A stretch of 20,166 bases of DNA from positions 1 through 20,166 of the forward strand of contig QIKG01000235.1 in assembly GCA_003232965.1 (NCBI GenBank), read 5' to 3'. The notes beneath the pieces were generated by a model. That model did not search any database and was not told where the DNA came from. It saw only the letters and a program-made list of their open reading frames with translations. Made by a program: the position numbers and the translations under genes. Below, piece by piece: positions 6,784-14,333 of the stretch (position 1 is its first letter; every line of letters begins with the position of its first letter). Origin of the DNA: Oceanospirillales bacterium (GTDB lineage: Bacteria > Pseudomonadota > Gammaproteobacteria > Xanthomonadales > SZUA-36).

Positions 6784-9177
6784 ATGAAACCACAGAAAGA
6801 CAAAAAACCTTATCTATTACAACGCACCAGCATAGCCAGCGCGATCTCAATCGCCCTGCTTTCCAGCGCAAACCTCTTGGCCCAAGAAACGGTGCAAGAA
6901 CCCAGCGCAATGGAACTTGTAACGGTTACCGCCAGTCGCCGTGAAGAAACCGTCTTAGAAATCCCCTATAACATCTCGGCCATTACCGGTGACTTTATCA
7001 ACAACGCACAGATTACCGACAATGCAGAGCTGATGCGATATATTCCGGGGGTTACTGTTGTCGACCGCGGTCATAGAAACTCCGGCGTCATTAATTCCAT
7101 CATGATCCGCGGCTTAAATGTCGATGGTGCTGCATTTGGAGATTTTGCACTTTCCACAGTACCCACGGTTTCAACCTACATAAATGACACCCCAGTTTAT
7201 GCAAACTTTGTACTCAAAGATCTTGACCGGGTTGAAGTATTGCGCGGCCCCCAAGGGACACTCTATGGTTCAGGCTCATTGGGCGGGACCGTTAAGTATA
7301 TTCTCAATAAACCAGACATCTCTGAGTTTTTCGGTAAAGTCACTACCGACCTGAGCTCTACCGATGGTTCTGACGGCCTTAATTGGACCGCTGATCTGAT
7401 GCTAAATATTCCCCTCGGAGACACAATGGCCGTTCGCTTTGTTGGCGGTAAGATTGATTATTCAGGTATTACCGACTATGTAAATATCTATGAGCTTGAT
7501 GCAAATCGCATTCCGATTGCTCCCGATGGCCCACTGGCAGACACCGCAGTATATAAAAATGTTAAAGATGCCGATACGGTAGATATTGATTTCGCCAGAC
7601 TGTCTTTCCTGTTTGAACCTAACGACTCATTTTCTGCGCTATTTACCTATGCCTCCCAGTCCGATGATATCGGCGGTCGACGCCAGCAAACAGTCGGTAA
7701 AGATGGCTTTGGCGAGGACTATAAAGAGTATCAAAATGGCTCTATCCAGCTTGAGCCTTCATCCCGCGATGTCGACATGCTCAGTCTTGAAATGGACTTG
7801 GACCTGGGTTTCGCCACACTTACCAGTAGCACATCCAGCTATGATCAAAACGGTGAGAGCATCAGTGAAAACACAGGGTTCTATGCCCAGAACAATTGGC
7901 TTGCTGGGTTTTACTATAACTACCCGCGACCCATGGCAGAAGCACGGCGCAGCTATGCTGATGAAGCATTTATTCAAGAAATTCGCCTAGTTTCAGATAC
8001 CGATGGAAAGTTTGATTATATTGTCGGCGCATTCTACCTAGACCAGGACCTGAATGCCACCCAGGAAAGCTACCTGCGCGGTTTTAAAACCTGGGCGGAT
8101 AATGCCTTCGGCCCCGGGGTTGTAGTCAGCGACAGGGATTTTAATTACGCTCGCAAACAAAACTATAAAGACATGTCTTTCTTCGGTGAGTTTACCTGGC
8201 ACTTCAGCGACAGCTTCCGCATGACCTTCGGCGGGCGCTATTACGATACTGAGTTTACTAACGATACAGTTATGGCCGTTGGCTTATATACCGGATTTTC
8301 ACCGGAAGACATCGCTTTCTTCAAAGATTCTGACAGCGGCACTCTGTTCAAGGCTAATTTTTCATTGGACCTCGGTGAAAACCAACTGTTTTATGGAACA
8401 ATTTCAGAAGGCTACCGCCGCGGTGGTGCTAATGCGGTTCCGCTCAGTGGCACTTTTGCAGAAGACCCTGCCTGGCAAATATACAACCCTGATTCCACTA
8501 CCAACTATGAACTCGGCATCAAGGGTCTAGCCGGTCGTGTCCAGTATAATTTTGCCGCTTTCTATATGGACTGGGAAGATATTCAGATCAACACCGCAAC
8601 CACCAACTGGGGGTTTTTTGCCGCCCAAAACGGTGGTGGTGCTAGGAGCGTGGGTTTGGAAGCAGAATTGTCAGGCTCTCTCGGCGATGACGCACAGTGG
8701 CAATATGGCATCGGCTATGCTTATGTAAATGCAGAGCTGACAGATGATGTTTACGCACCCAGCGATCCCGGTCAAATGTTCCCGGTTGCGAACGACGGCA
8801 CTAGCCTGCCGGGCACTCCTGAACACTCATTCAATGCCTTTATTTCCAATACCCAGTCATTCGCCAACGGCTGGTACTGGACCAATCGTGCCGGACTTTA
8901 TGTACAAACAGATACTGAAAACGCTATTAGTTCTTCTGTCCGCTTTGCTGAAACCATGGATGGTTTCGCGCTGTTGGATCTTTCTTCCAGTCTTGTAATG
9001 CAGAATTGGACCACTACCTTATGGATTAAAAACGTGGCCAATGAAGAGGGCGTAACCGGCGTCTTCAAAGAAGAGTTTATGGGGACATCGCCAGAACAAA
9101 ACTACTTCGGCAATGGTTCCAAACAGTTTATTGCGACCCCGAGAACTATCGGTGTAACCGTCTCGTTTAACTTCTAA
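6784..9177 (+). CDS. TonB-dependent outer-membrane receptor
   Basis: An outer-membrane gated porin of 797 residues that takes up a scarce or large ligand using energy from TonB-ExbB-ExbD. The basic N-terminus and hydrophobic stretch (SAISIALLSSANLLA) look like a Sec signal peptide, with cleavage near LLA-QE. A TonB-box-like ELVTVTASR follows at about residues 44-52. The plug domain runs to about 180, with IPGVTVVDRG, IMIRGLNVDG and the strongly diagnostic VEVLRGPQGTLYGSGSLGGTVKY. The remainder is the 22-strand barrel, with the final strand VTVSFNF ending in phenylalanine as outer-membrane proteins usually do. GAGG stands seven bases before the ATG, and a strong terminator follows at 9203-9226. 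No siderophore genes are nearby, so the neighbouring amidase, hydrolase and GABA genes are the only hint to the ligand. Confidence 0.94.
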   Translation: MKPQKDKKPYLLQRTSIASAISIALLSSANLLAQETVQEPSAMELVTVTASRREETVLEIPYNISAITGDFINNAQITDNAELMRYIPGVTVVDRGHRNSGVINSIMIRGLNVDGAAFGDFALSTVPTVSTYINDTPVYANFVLKDLDRVEVLRGPQGTLYGSGSLGGTVKYILNKPDISEFFGKVTTDLSSTDGSDGLNWTADLMLNIPLGDTMAVRFVGGKIDYSGITDYVNIYELDANRIPIAPDGPLADTAVYKNVKDADTVDIDFARLSFLFEPNDSFSALFTYASQSDDIGGRRQQTVGKDGFGEDYKEYQNGSIQLEPSSRDVDMLSLEMDLDLGFATLTSSTSSYDQNGESISENTGFYAQNNWLAGFYYNYPRPMAEARRSYADEAFIQEIRLVSDTDGKFDYIVGAFYLDQDLNATQESYLRGFKTWADNAFGPGVVVSDRDFNYARKQNYKDMSFFGEFTWHFSDSFRMTFGGRYYDTEFTNDTVMAVGLYTGFSPEDIAFFKDSDSGTLFKANFSLDLGENQLFYGTISEGYRRGGANAVPLSGTFAEDPAWQIYNPDSTTNYELGIKGLAGRVQYNFAAFYMDWEDIQINTATTNWGFFAAQNGGGARSVGLEAELSGSLGDDAQWQYGIGYAYVNAELTDDVYAPSDPGQMFPVANDGTSLPGTPEHSFNAFISNTQSFANGWYWTNRAGLYVQTDTENAISSSVRFAETMDGFALLDLSSSLVMQNWTTTLWIKNVANEEGVTGVFKEEFMGTSPEQNYFGNGSKQFIATPRTIGVTVSFNF

Positions 9178-9202
9178 ACCTGCCGAAAAACCCTTTCCAA
9201 AG

Positions 9203-9226
9203 GGCATAATTCGTTATGCCTTTTTT
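9203..9226 (+). terminator. Rho-independent terminator after the TonB receptor gene
   Basis: GGCATAA (9203-9209), tetraloop TTCG (9210-9213) and TTATGCC (9214-9220) form a perfect seven-pair stem with a stable TTCG loop, followed by six T (9221-9226). It lies 25 bases after the TonB receptor stop and separates that gene from the downstream sulfotransferase operon. Confidence 0.88.
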
Positions 9227-9277
9227 ATTGAAGTTATAATAGAGCAGCCCAAATATATAAAGTATATGGCCTAACCT

Positions 9278-10843
9278 TTGCCCCACTCAAATACAACGAC
9301 AGCATTGCAACAGGTAAAGCAGTTGATCCTAGATCGACAGCTGCCCGCCGCAATTGCCTTAGCACAGGACTCTCTCAAGAAGAACCCGGAATTTGTTGGC
9401 ATGTTTATCCTGCTCAGTCAGGCGTATCAACAGAACTCTGAATTTGACAAAATGCTGGTGAGTGCCCGGCGTGCACACAAGCTAGAGTCACAACACTTCA
9501 GTACCAATGTGAGGCTTATCGAATGCTTGATTTATTCCGGTGAAATCCGCGAGGCTATTCAAAGCCTCGATCATTTGCATCAACATCTACAAAACAATCC
9601 TGAAAAACTGGCGAAACTGTCAGAGCTCTACCTGCACTGCGCCCAATTTTATAAAGTAGATAAAACTCTAGAGGCAGCCGTTAAGCTAGCACCAACAGAG
9701 CCTCAATACCGCTATAATCTGGCTTCTGCCAAGGTAGTACTTGGAGACTTCGCTGCAGCCGGTGAACTGTTGCAAAGTGTAATCCAACAACACCCGCAAG
9801 ATTTTGAAGCCTACTATAACCGCAGCACTCTGCAACAACAAACACCCAAAAATAATCACATAAAGGAGCTGGAAAATGGCCTCCGGCGCTGGCGCTCAAA
9901 ACCCACTGCTACCATTGCGTTAGGGTATGCCTTGGCAAAGGAACTCGACGACCTCGGCGAATATCAGCGTGCGTTTGAATTCCTTGAAATGGCTGCCACT
10001 GCCCGCCGTAAGCAAATGCGCTATAAGGTAGAAAATGATACCCAAACTTTGGGACAAATTACCAAGACTTTTCCAACTGGCCTGAGCAGCCGGGCTTCCA
10101 AATCAGTAGAAAGGCCCGTTTTCATACTCGGCTTACCCCGTAGCGGCACGACCTTGCTCGAACGGATGCTCTCCAGCCATTCCGAGGTTGGTAGCCTAGG
10201 CGAGATCAACAGCTTTGCTTTCTCGCTGATGCATTGCATTGGCCCCAATAGCGGTAAAGCAGATCTGGTAAAACGCTCTGTCAATGCTGATTTTCACCGT
10301 CTTGCCAAACTTTACAGTCATGCAACCAAGGGTTATGGAGTTGATGGTAACCGCCTGATTGATAAAACACCTTTGAATTTTCTCTATCTGGGACTAATTA
10401 AGCTGGCGTTCCCGCATGCCAACATTATTCATTTAAAGCGCCACCCGCTGGATAGCTGCTTTGCGATTTATAAAACTCTGTTCCGTATGGGTTACCCCTT
10501 TTCCTACAACCTTAATGACATAGGGCAATATTACATTGCCTACCATCGATTGATGGAGCACTGGCGAAACACTTTTGGCAGCGATGGTTTTCTCGATATC
10601 GAATATGCGACGCTAGTGAAGCGGCCTGAAGAACAAGCACGACACTTGGTCGATTTCTGCGAGCTGCGATGGCAGGCAAAAATCATGGATTTCCACAAAC
10701 AGACCTCACCATCTGCCACTGCCAGTGCCGCCCAGGTGCGCCAACCTGTTTACACCAGCTCGGTAGGCCGTTGGAAACAATACACTAAACAGCTACAACC
10801 ACTGCAGCAACAGCTGACTGCAGCTGGGATCGATTGTGCCTAG
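9278..10843 (+). CDS. TPR-repeat sulfotransferase
   Basis: The protein has 521 residues. The first part (about 10-260) is a run of tetratricopeptide-like helical pairs (for example SLKKNPEFVGMFILLSQAY, AVKLAPTEPQYRYNLASAK, VLGDFAAAGELLQSV). The second part (about 279-500) is a P-loop sulfotransferase domain. Its 5'-phosphosulfate loop VFILGLPRSGTTLLERM is at 281-297 and the 3'-phosphate motif HLKRHPLDSC at 385-394. Such enzymes move sulfate from PAPS to a hydroxyl or amine of a peptide, lipid or sugar; the acceptor is unknown. The start is uncertain: the longest frame begins with TTG 9278 without a good ribosome-binding site, and a nearby ATG at 9266 is closed by a stop. Its last eight bases overlap the GTG start of the serine hydrolase, so the two are translationally coupled. 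Confidence 0.88.
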   Translation: MPHSNTTTALQQVKQLILDRQLPAAIALAQDSLKKNPEFVGMFILLSQAYQQNSEFDKMLVSARRAHKLESQHFSTNVRLIECLIYSGEIREAIQSLDHLHQHLQNNPEKLAKLSELYLHCAQFYKVDKTLEAAVKLAPTEPQYRYNLASAKVVLGDFAAAGELLQSVIQQHPQDFEAYYNRSTLQQQTPKNNHIKELENGLRRWRSKPTATIALGYALAKELDDLGEYQRAFEFLEMAATARRKQMRYKVENDTQTLGQITKTFPTGLSSRASKSVERPVFILGLPRSGTTLLERMLSSHSEVGSLGEINSFAFSLMHCIGPNSGKADLVKRSVNADFHRLAKLYSHATKGYGVDGNRLIDKTPLNFLYLGLIKLAFPHANIIHLKRHPLDSCFAIYKTLFRMGYPFSYNLNDIGQYYIAYHRLMEHWRNTFGSDGFLDIEYATLVKRPEEQARHLVDFCELRWQAKIMDFHKQTSPSATASAAQVRQPVYTSSVGRWKQYTKQLQPLQQQLTAAGIDCA

Positions 10844-12557
10844 CCGCATACGGGTCACCTTCAGTCTACTAATCTTCTTTGCCCTCGTTGGCACACTTCA
10901 GGCCGGCGATACACATAATCACATCAGCCTAGAATGGCTGGAACAAAAGGTAGCCCCCACCAGGCCGATGAACACCGTCGCATTCGCCCACCCTCCACAA
11001 GCGAAGCCAGCCGAAAAACTTTTCTCCGGTCAGCTGGAGCTTAGTACCGGAAGAACACCCGTATATTTTAAGTTGTTGAAAGACTCTTTCAAAACAGCGG
11101 AATCACAATCTGCACGGATAACCGAGTTACCTCGCATCACATTTAATTTTGCTCAAATAGGCGATAATATTGTTCCTGAAATACGCTCGCTGAACACCGG
11201 GGAACACCCTTATTGGGAGTGGTTGGTCGGACCCGGAAAAATCTGGGTGGATGAAGCCGACCGAGGACTTTACCGCATAGTCCTGCCGTTTAGCCTGCAG
11301 GAAAAAAATGCCAACTGCACCCATAACGGTTATTTACTGGTTCTGCTTGAGAAGGATGGCGGAAGCGGGCCGGGGGTGTTACAAATTACGGCTGAAACCT
11401 GCGGGTATTTACAGTTCGACATGGTCACGAAAGTGAATGCTGCCTTCACTCCGAAGGCTATCGCCCGGCAAGAGGAGCTAATTTATAAGTTCAAACTAGA
11501 AAGACAAAACCGGATTCCGAGCCTTACCATCAACGAACTCACAGAAGACTATCCACGGCTAGATACCGACATCCTACTGCGTACAAAACAACGGCAAGCA
11601 ATAACATCCGGCTTAATGATTAATGGAAAGCATTACCGCCTACACTGTGGCGACCGTTATGGTTCTGGGCCGTATTGTGAAGAGCTTGCTTTGCCCTCTT
11701 ATTCGACCGCGAAAAGTATTTTTGCCGGTATTGCGCTGATGCGCCTGGAAGCGAAATACCCCGGGGTTGGCAATATCGCTGTGACCCGGGTTATCCCGGA
11801 GTGCACTGATGTGCTTTGGCAGGGCGTGAGCCTGAATCATTTGCTGAATATGCGCAGCGGCAATTATCGCAGCCGCAAGGCAGAAGCTGATGAAGCTAGC
11901 GAGCGGATGGTAGATTTTTTTGTTGCGACAAGCCACGCCGAAAAACTTGAGCTTGCCTGCAATATGTTTCCACACAAAAGCAAGCCCGGCAAACGTTTTG
12001 TCTACCACACCTCCGATACCTACCTTGCGGGTGTAATGCTGAACCGCTTATTCCAGCGCTTTGAGGGCAAAGCGGATATTTATACCGACTGGTTTGCAGC
12101 AGACTTATGGAAAAACTTGGGGCTTTCACCCCTGCTGGCCACAACAAAGCGCACTTACGATAAAGTTAAACAACCTTTAACTGGCGCCGGCTTAACATAT
12201 AACATTGATGACATCATTAAAATTTCACAATTTCTTTTTTCCCAGCTAAAAACCAGCGAGCCGATCCTCGATCGTAAGCTATTGGCTAACGCCCTGCAGC
12301 GTGGACCGGTAAGCTTGAACTTTGTCAGCGACAGCCCCGATCTAGCCTACAATAATGGCTTTTGGGCCCTAGAGGTCAGCAAAACTTTAGGCTGTAAAAA
12401 ACCCCGATGGATTCCCTTTATGTCCGGCTATGGCGGTATAACCGTAGCCCTAATTTCACCTGAGCTGATGTATTACAACTATGCTGATGGCTATCAATAC
12501 CGCTGGCTGGAAATCGTCAGAGAACTCGGTAAGCATTTTAAACTCTGCGAGGATTAA
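10836..12557 (+). CDS. Exported SxxK serine hydrolase (beta-lactamase / 6-aminohexanoate-dimer-hydrolase-like)
   Basis: The precursor of 573 residues starts at GTG 10836, overlapping the preceding stop by eight bases. Residues 1-23 form a Sec signal peptide (VTFSLLIFFALVGTLQA then GD), so the enzyme acts in the periplasm or outside. Residues about 100-205 form a domain I do not recognise (HPYWEWLVGPGKIW, NANCTHNGYLLVLL, ITAETCGYLQFD). The C-terminal half has the serine beta-lactamase-like fold, with nucleophile motif PSYSTAKS (S290, K293), VYHTSDTYLAG with Y390 as the likely general base, and FMSGYGG before the last strand. Cysteines 161, 189, 271 and 281 are shared with the large paralogue at 14334 and could form disulfides. 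The substrate may be an ester, amide or peptide; sequence alone does not decide. The gene lies between the sulfotransferase and a transporter, suggesting a shared substrate. Confidence 0.82.
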   Translation: MPSRIRVTFSLLIFFALVGTLQAGDTHNHISLEWLEQKVAPTRPMNTVAFAHPPQAKPAEKLFSGQLELSTGRTPVYFKLLKDSFKTAESQSARITELPRITFNFAQIGDNIVPEIRSLNTGEHPYWEWLVGPGKIWVDEADRGLYRIVLPFSLQEKNANCTHNGYLLVLLEKDGGSGPGVLQITAETCGYLQFDMVTKVNAAFTPKAIARQEELIYKFKLERQNRIPSLTINELTEDYPRLDTDILLRTKQRQAITSGLMINGKHYRLHCGDRYGSGPYCEELALPSYSTAKSIFAGIALMRLEAKYPGVGNIAVTRVIPECTDVLWQGVSLNHLLNMRSGNYRSRKAEADEASERMVDFFVATSHAEKLELACNMFPHKSKPGKRFVYHTSDTYLAGVMLNRLFQRFEGKADIYTDWFAADLWKNLGLSPLLATTKRTYDKVKQPLTGAGLTYNIDDIIKISQFLFSQLKTSEPILDRKLLANALQRGPVSLNFVSDSPDLAYNNGFWALEVSKTLGCKKPRWIPFMSGYGGITVALISPELMYYNYADGYQYRWLEIVRELGKHFKLCED

Positions 12558-12560
12558 CTA

Positions 12561-13733
12561 TTGTTTCACTCACTCCCTAAAGCCAAAGCCGACAGCATGC
12601 TCACTCGCGTACTGCTCGCATTCCTGACCACAGCCGGCCTGTTCTATGTCAACATCATGCCGGCCCTGATTGACGGCCTGAAAGAGGCTCTACAGTTTAG
12701 TAATCAGCAAGCCGGGTTAATCGGCTCGGCGAATGTTTATGGTGCCGCAGTCGGGGCGTTTGCTGTGGTCTTTTTTGTCCATAAAATTCAGTGGCGAAAA
12801 ATCGCCATACTATTCCTCGCCGGACTGATAGCCATTGACCTGATATCGATAAATATAACATCTGCAACACCGCTGACTATCATCCGCTTTTTTCATGGAT
12901 GTATCGGCGGCGCACTGGTAGGTATCGGCTTTGCTACTATTGCTAAAACAAAGTCCCCTGATCGCACATTTGGCATGTTGTTGCTGGTGCAGTTTGGTTT
13001 TGGAGGGCTGGGCATGTTATTGATACCGCAACTAGTGGAACAGTTCGGCATCAGTGTGCTATATATCAGCCTGATACTTTTCAGTCTGGCTACCCTGCTG
13101 ATGGTCCCGTTTATACCTGATTTCGATCACCTTGATCGTAAAAGATATTCTGGTTCAGTCTGGAAAATGCTAACCAGCAGACCACTCATTCTTGCGCTGA
13201 TAGCTATCTTTCTGTTCCAGGCAGCCAATATGGGGCTGTACGCCTTTATTGTCGGTATGGGAAAACATTATGGACTCACCATTGAATTTATCAGCGTTAC
13301 CCTGGCATGGGCAGCCTGGGTTGGGATCCTCGGTGCCGCATTGGTGATCTGGCTTTCGACTCGATACGGTCTATCAAAGCCACTGATTTTTGGCATCAGC
13401 CTGACAGCGCTGGGTACATGGGCACTTCTATACAGCGGCAACCACAGCATCTGGATTCTTGCGAATATGGGGGTTGGCGTTACCTGGGCCTTTGTAATTC
13501 CTTACCTGTTTTCAATTTGTGCAAAACTGGACACCAATGGCCAAATTGCAGCCATGAGCGGAATGGCTTCAAAACTTGGGCTTGCCTCGGGGCCGGTAGT
13601 TACCGGCATCCTCTTAGGCACAGATAATTATCAACAGGTGATTATTATAGCCACCGTTATTATTTTACTGAGCCTGGTGGTGGCGCTGGCTGCCGTGAAG
13701 TCACTACCACAAGAGCAGCCATTCGATACGTAA
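12561..13733 (+). CDS. Major facilitator superfamily (MFS) transporter
   Basis: An inner-membrane carrier of 390 residues with about twelve hydrophobic segments, for example VLLAFLTTAGLFYVNIM, AAVGAFAVVFFV, ILFLAGLIAIDLISI, GMLLIPQLV, LALIAIFLFQAANMGLYAF and IIATVIILLSLVVALAAV. A charged loop (DFDHLDRKRYSG) between segments 6 and 7 divides the two halves as usual. The start is TTG 12561, four bases after the hydrolase stop, with GAGG (12549-12552) eight bases upstream. It belongs to the operon with the sulfotransferase and exported hydrolase, and most simply imports the hydrolysis product or exports the sulfated product. The transported compound and the direction cannot be read from the sequence. 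Confidence 0.9.
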   Translation: MFHSLPKAKADSMLTRVLLAFLTTAGLFYVNIMPALIDGLKEALQFSNQQAGLIGSANVYGAAVGAFAVVFFVHKIQWRKIAILFLAGLIAIDLISINITSATPLTIIRFFHGCIGGALVGIGFATIAKTKSPDRTFGMLLLVQFGFGGLGMLLIPQLVEQFGISVLYISLILFSLATLLMVPFIPDFDHLDRKRYSGSVWKMLTSRPLILALIAIFLFQAANMGLYAFIVGMGKHYGLTIEFISVTLAWAAWVGILGAALVIWLSTRYGLSKPLIFGISLTALGTWALLYSGNHSIWILANMGVGVTWAFVIPYLFSICAKLDTNGQIAAMSGMASKLGLASGPVVTGILLGTDNYQQVIIIATVIILLSLVVALAAVKSLPQEQPFDT

Positions 13734-13761
13734 TATAAAAAACCAAAGCTATCCAGACCCG

Positions 13762-13958
13762 ATGATTCTAGCCAATCTCGATCACGCCATGTGGTTTCAC
13801 CGGCCTTGCAGGGTTGATGACTGGCTGCTCTGTATGCCTGTGATTCCCCCAGTGCTTCGGAGGGTCGCGGGTTGGCGCGTGGAAGCAAATTTATAATCGT
13901 GATGGGGTTTTGGTAGCCAGCACGGCACAAGAAGGGGGTGATGCGTAAGCTCGCGTAG
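13762..13958 (+). pseudogene. tesB: Acyl-CoA thioesterase II C-terminal remnant
   Basis: The first frame reads MILANLDHAMWFHRPCRVDDWLL, matching the conserved hot-dog segment of TesB (E. coli has IDHSMWFHREF, NEWLLY). A shift near 13825-13842 then gives DSPSASEGRGLARGS. Removing two bases near 13885 continues with YNRDGVLVASTAQEG. One surplus G near 13935 must be skipped to read VMRKLA and the stop TAG 13956-13958. So the last roughly 65 residues of a TesB are present with three frame breaks and without the first three quarters of the gene. It begins about 30 bases after the MFS stop. It cannot make a working enzyme and marks an old deletion joint. Confidence 0.8.
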
Positions 13959-13968
13959 CTACAAACTA

Positions 13969-14088
13969 TTGGCCGAATCTCAAAATTATATTCTATTGAT
14001 TAACGTGGCTGCGGTGGTTTTAGGGTTGTGTATGTTAGTGGCCTTTTATCCGGTCCGACTATTGGATAACGCAATTAGCAAACAATAG
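13969..14088 (+). CDS. Possible 39-residue membrane peptide or gene tail
   Basis: From TTG 13969 the frame reads about 39 residues with one strongly hydrophobic stretch (YILLINVAAVVLGLCMLVAF), then YPVRLLDNAISKQ and a TAG at 14086-14088. It is open upstream only to a TGA at 13939-13941. No ribosome-binding site is visible before the TTG. It could be a small single-span protein, but it lies directly after the tesB remnant and before a terminator. It may instead be the tail of another decayed membrane-protein gene. Family not recognised. Confidence 0.3.
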   Translation: MAESQNYILLINVAAVVLGLCMLVAFYPVRLLDNAISKQ

Positions 14089-14104
14089 GCCAGAATTAAT
14101 TAAG

Positions 14105-14143
14105 CTAGGAGGCTGCTATTCTCGGGCAGCCTCCTAGAGCTTT
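14105..14143 (+). terminator. Strong hairpin terminator
   Basis: CTAGGAGGCTGC (14105-14116) and GCAGCCTCCTAG (14126-14137) form a perfect twelve-pair stem around a nine-base loop, followed by AGCTTTT. It closes the remnant region downstream of the MFS operon. With a partly A-rich left side and AAAAAA to the right it could act in one or both directions. Between it and the start at 14334 the sequence is AT-rich and holds no ORF worth calling. The promoter of the large secreted hydrolase must lie in that stretch. Confidence 0.85.
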
Positions 14144-14333
14144 TAAAAAATATTTTCATATCGAAAATTCTGGTTGGTCTGGTACTAAAGCAAGTCACTA
14201 TCTGGAGCTACTTTATTGATATCAATCTTGTATTATTAACAGTGCCTATTTATCGGTCTCTAGGATGAGCATAGCTGATCTGGCATTAATCGTCCGCTCA
14301 AATTATTGAGCTAATCAATATGAGGTCTAAAAA

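Noticed and set aside
7586..7990. ORF of 134 codons inside the TonB receptor
   Set aside because: Out-of-frame shadow; the receptor frame is intact and conserved here.
10836..12557. Antibiotic-resistance beta-lactamase
   Set aside because: SxxK is present, but the size, the Cys domain and the YHTSDTYL-type motif point to a general serine hydrolase; there is no clear KTG box and no class C, A or D signature beyond the fold.
13631..13930. Minus-strand ORF of 99 codons after the MFS gene
   Set aside because: It overlaps the MFS C-terminus and the tesB remnant antisense; the plus strand explains the sequence.
14105..14137. Inverted repeat as an insertion-sequence end or attachment site
   Set aside because: The two arms are adjacent (nine-base loop) and followed by T residues, which fits a terminator; no transposase or integrase is in the window.
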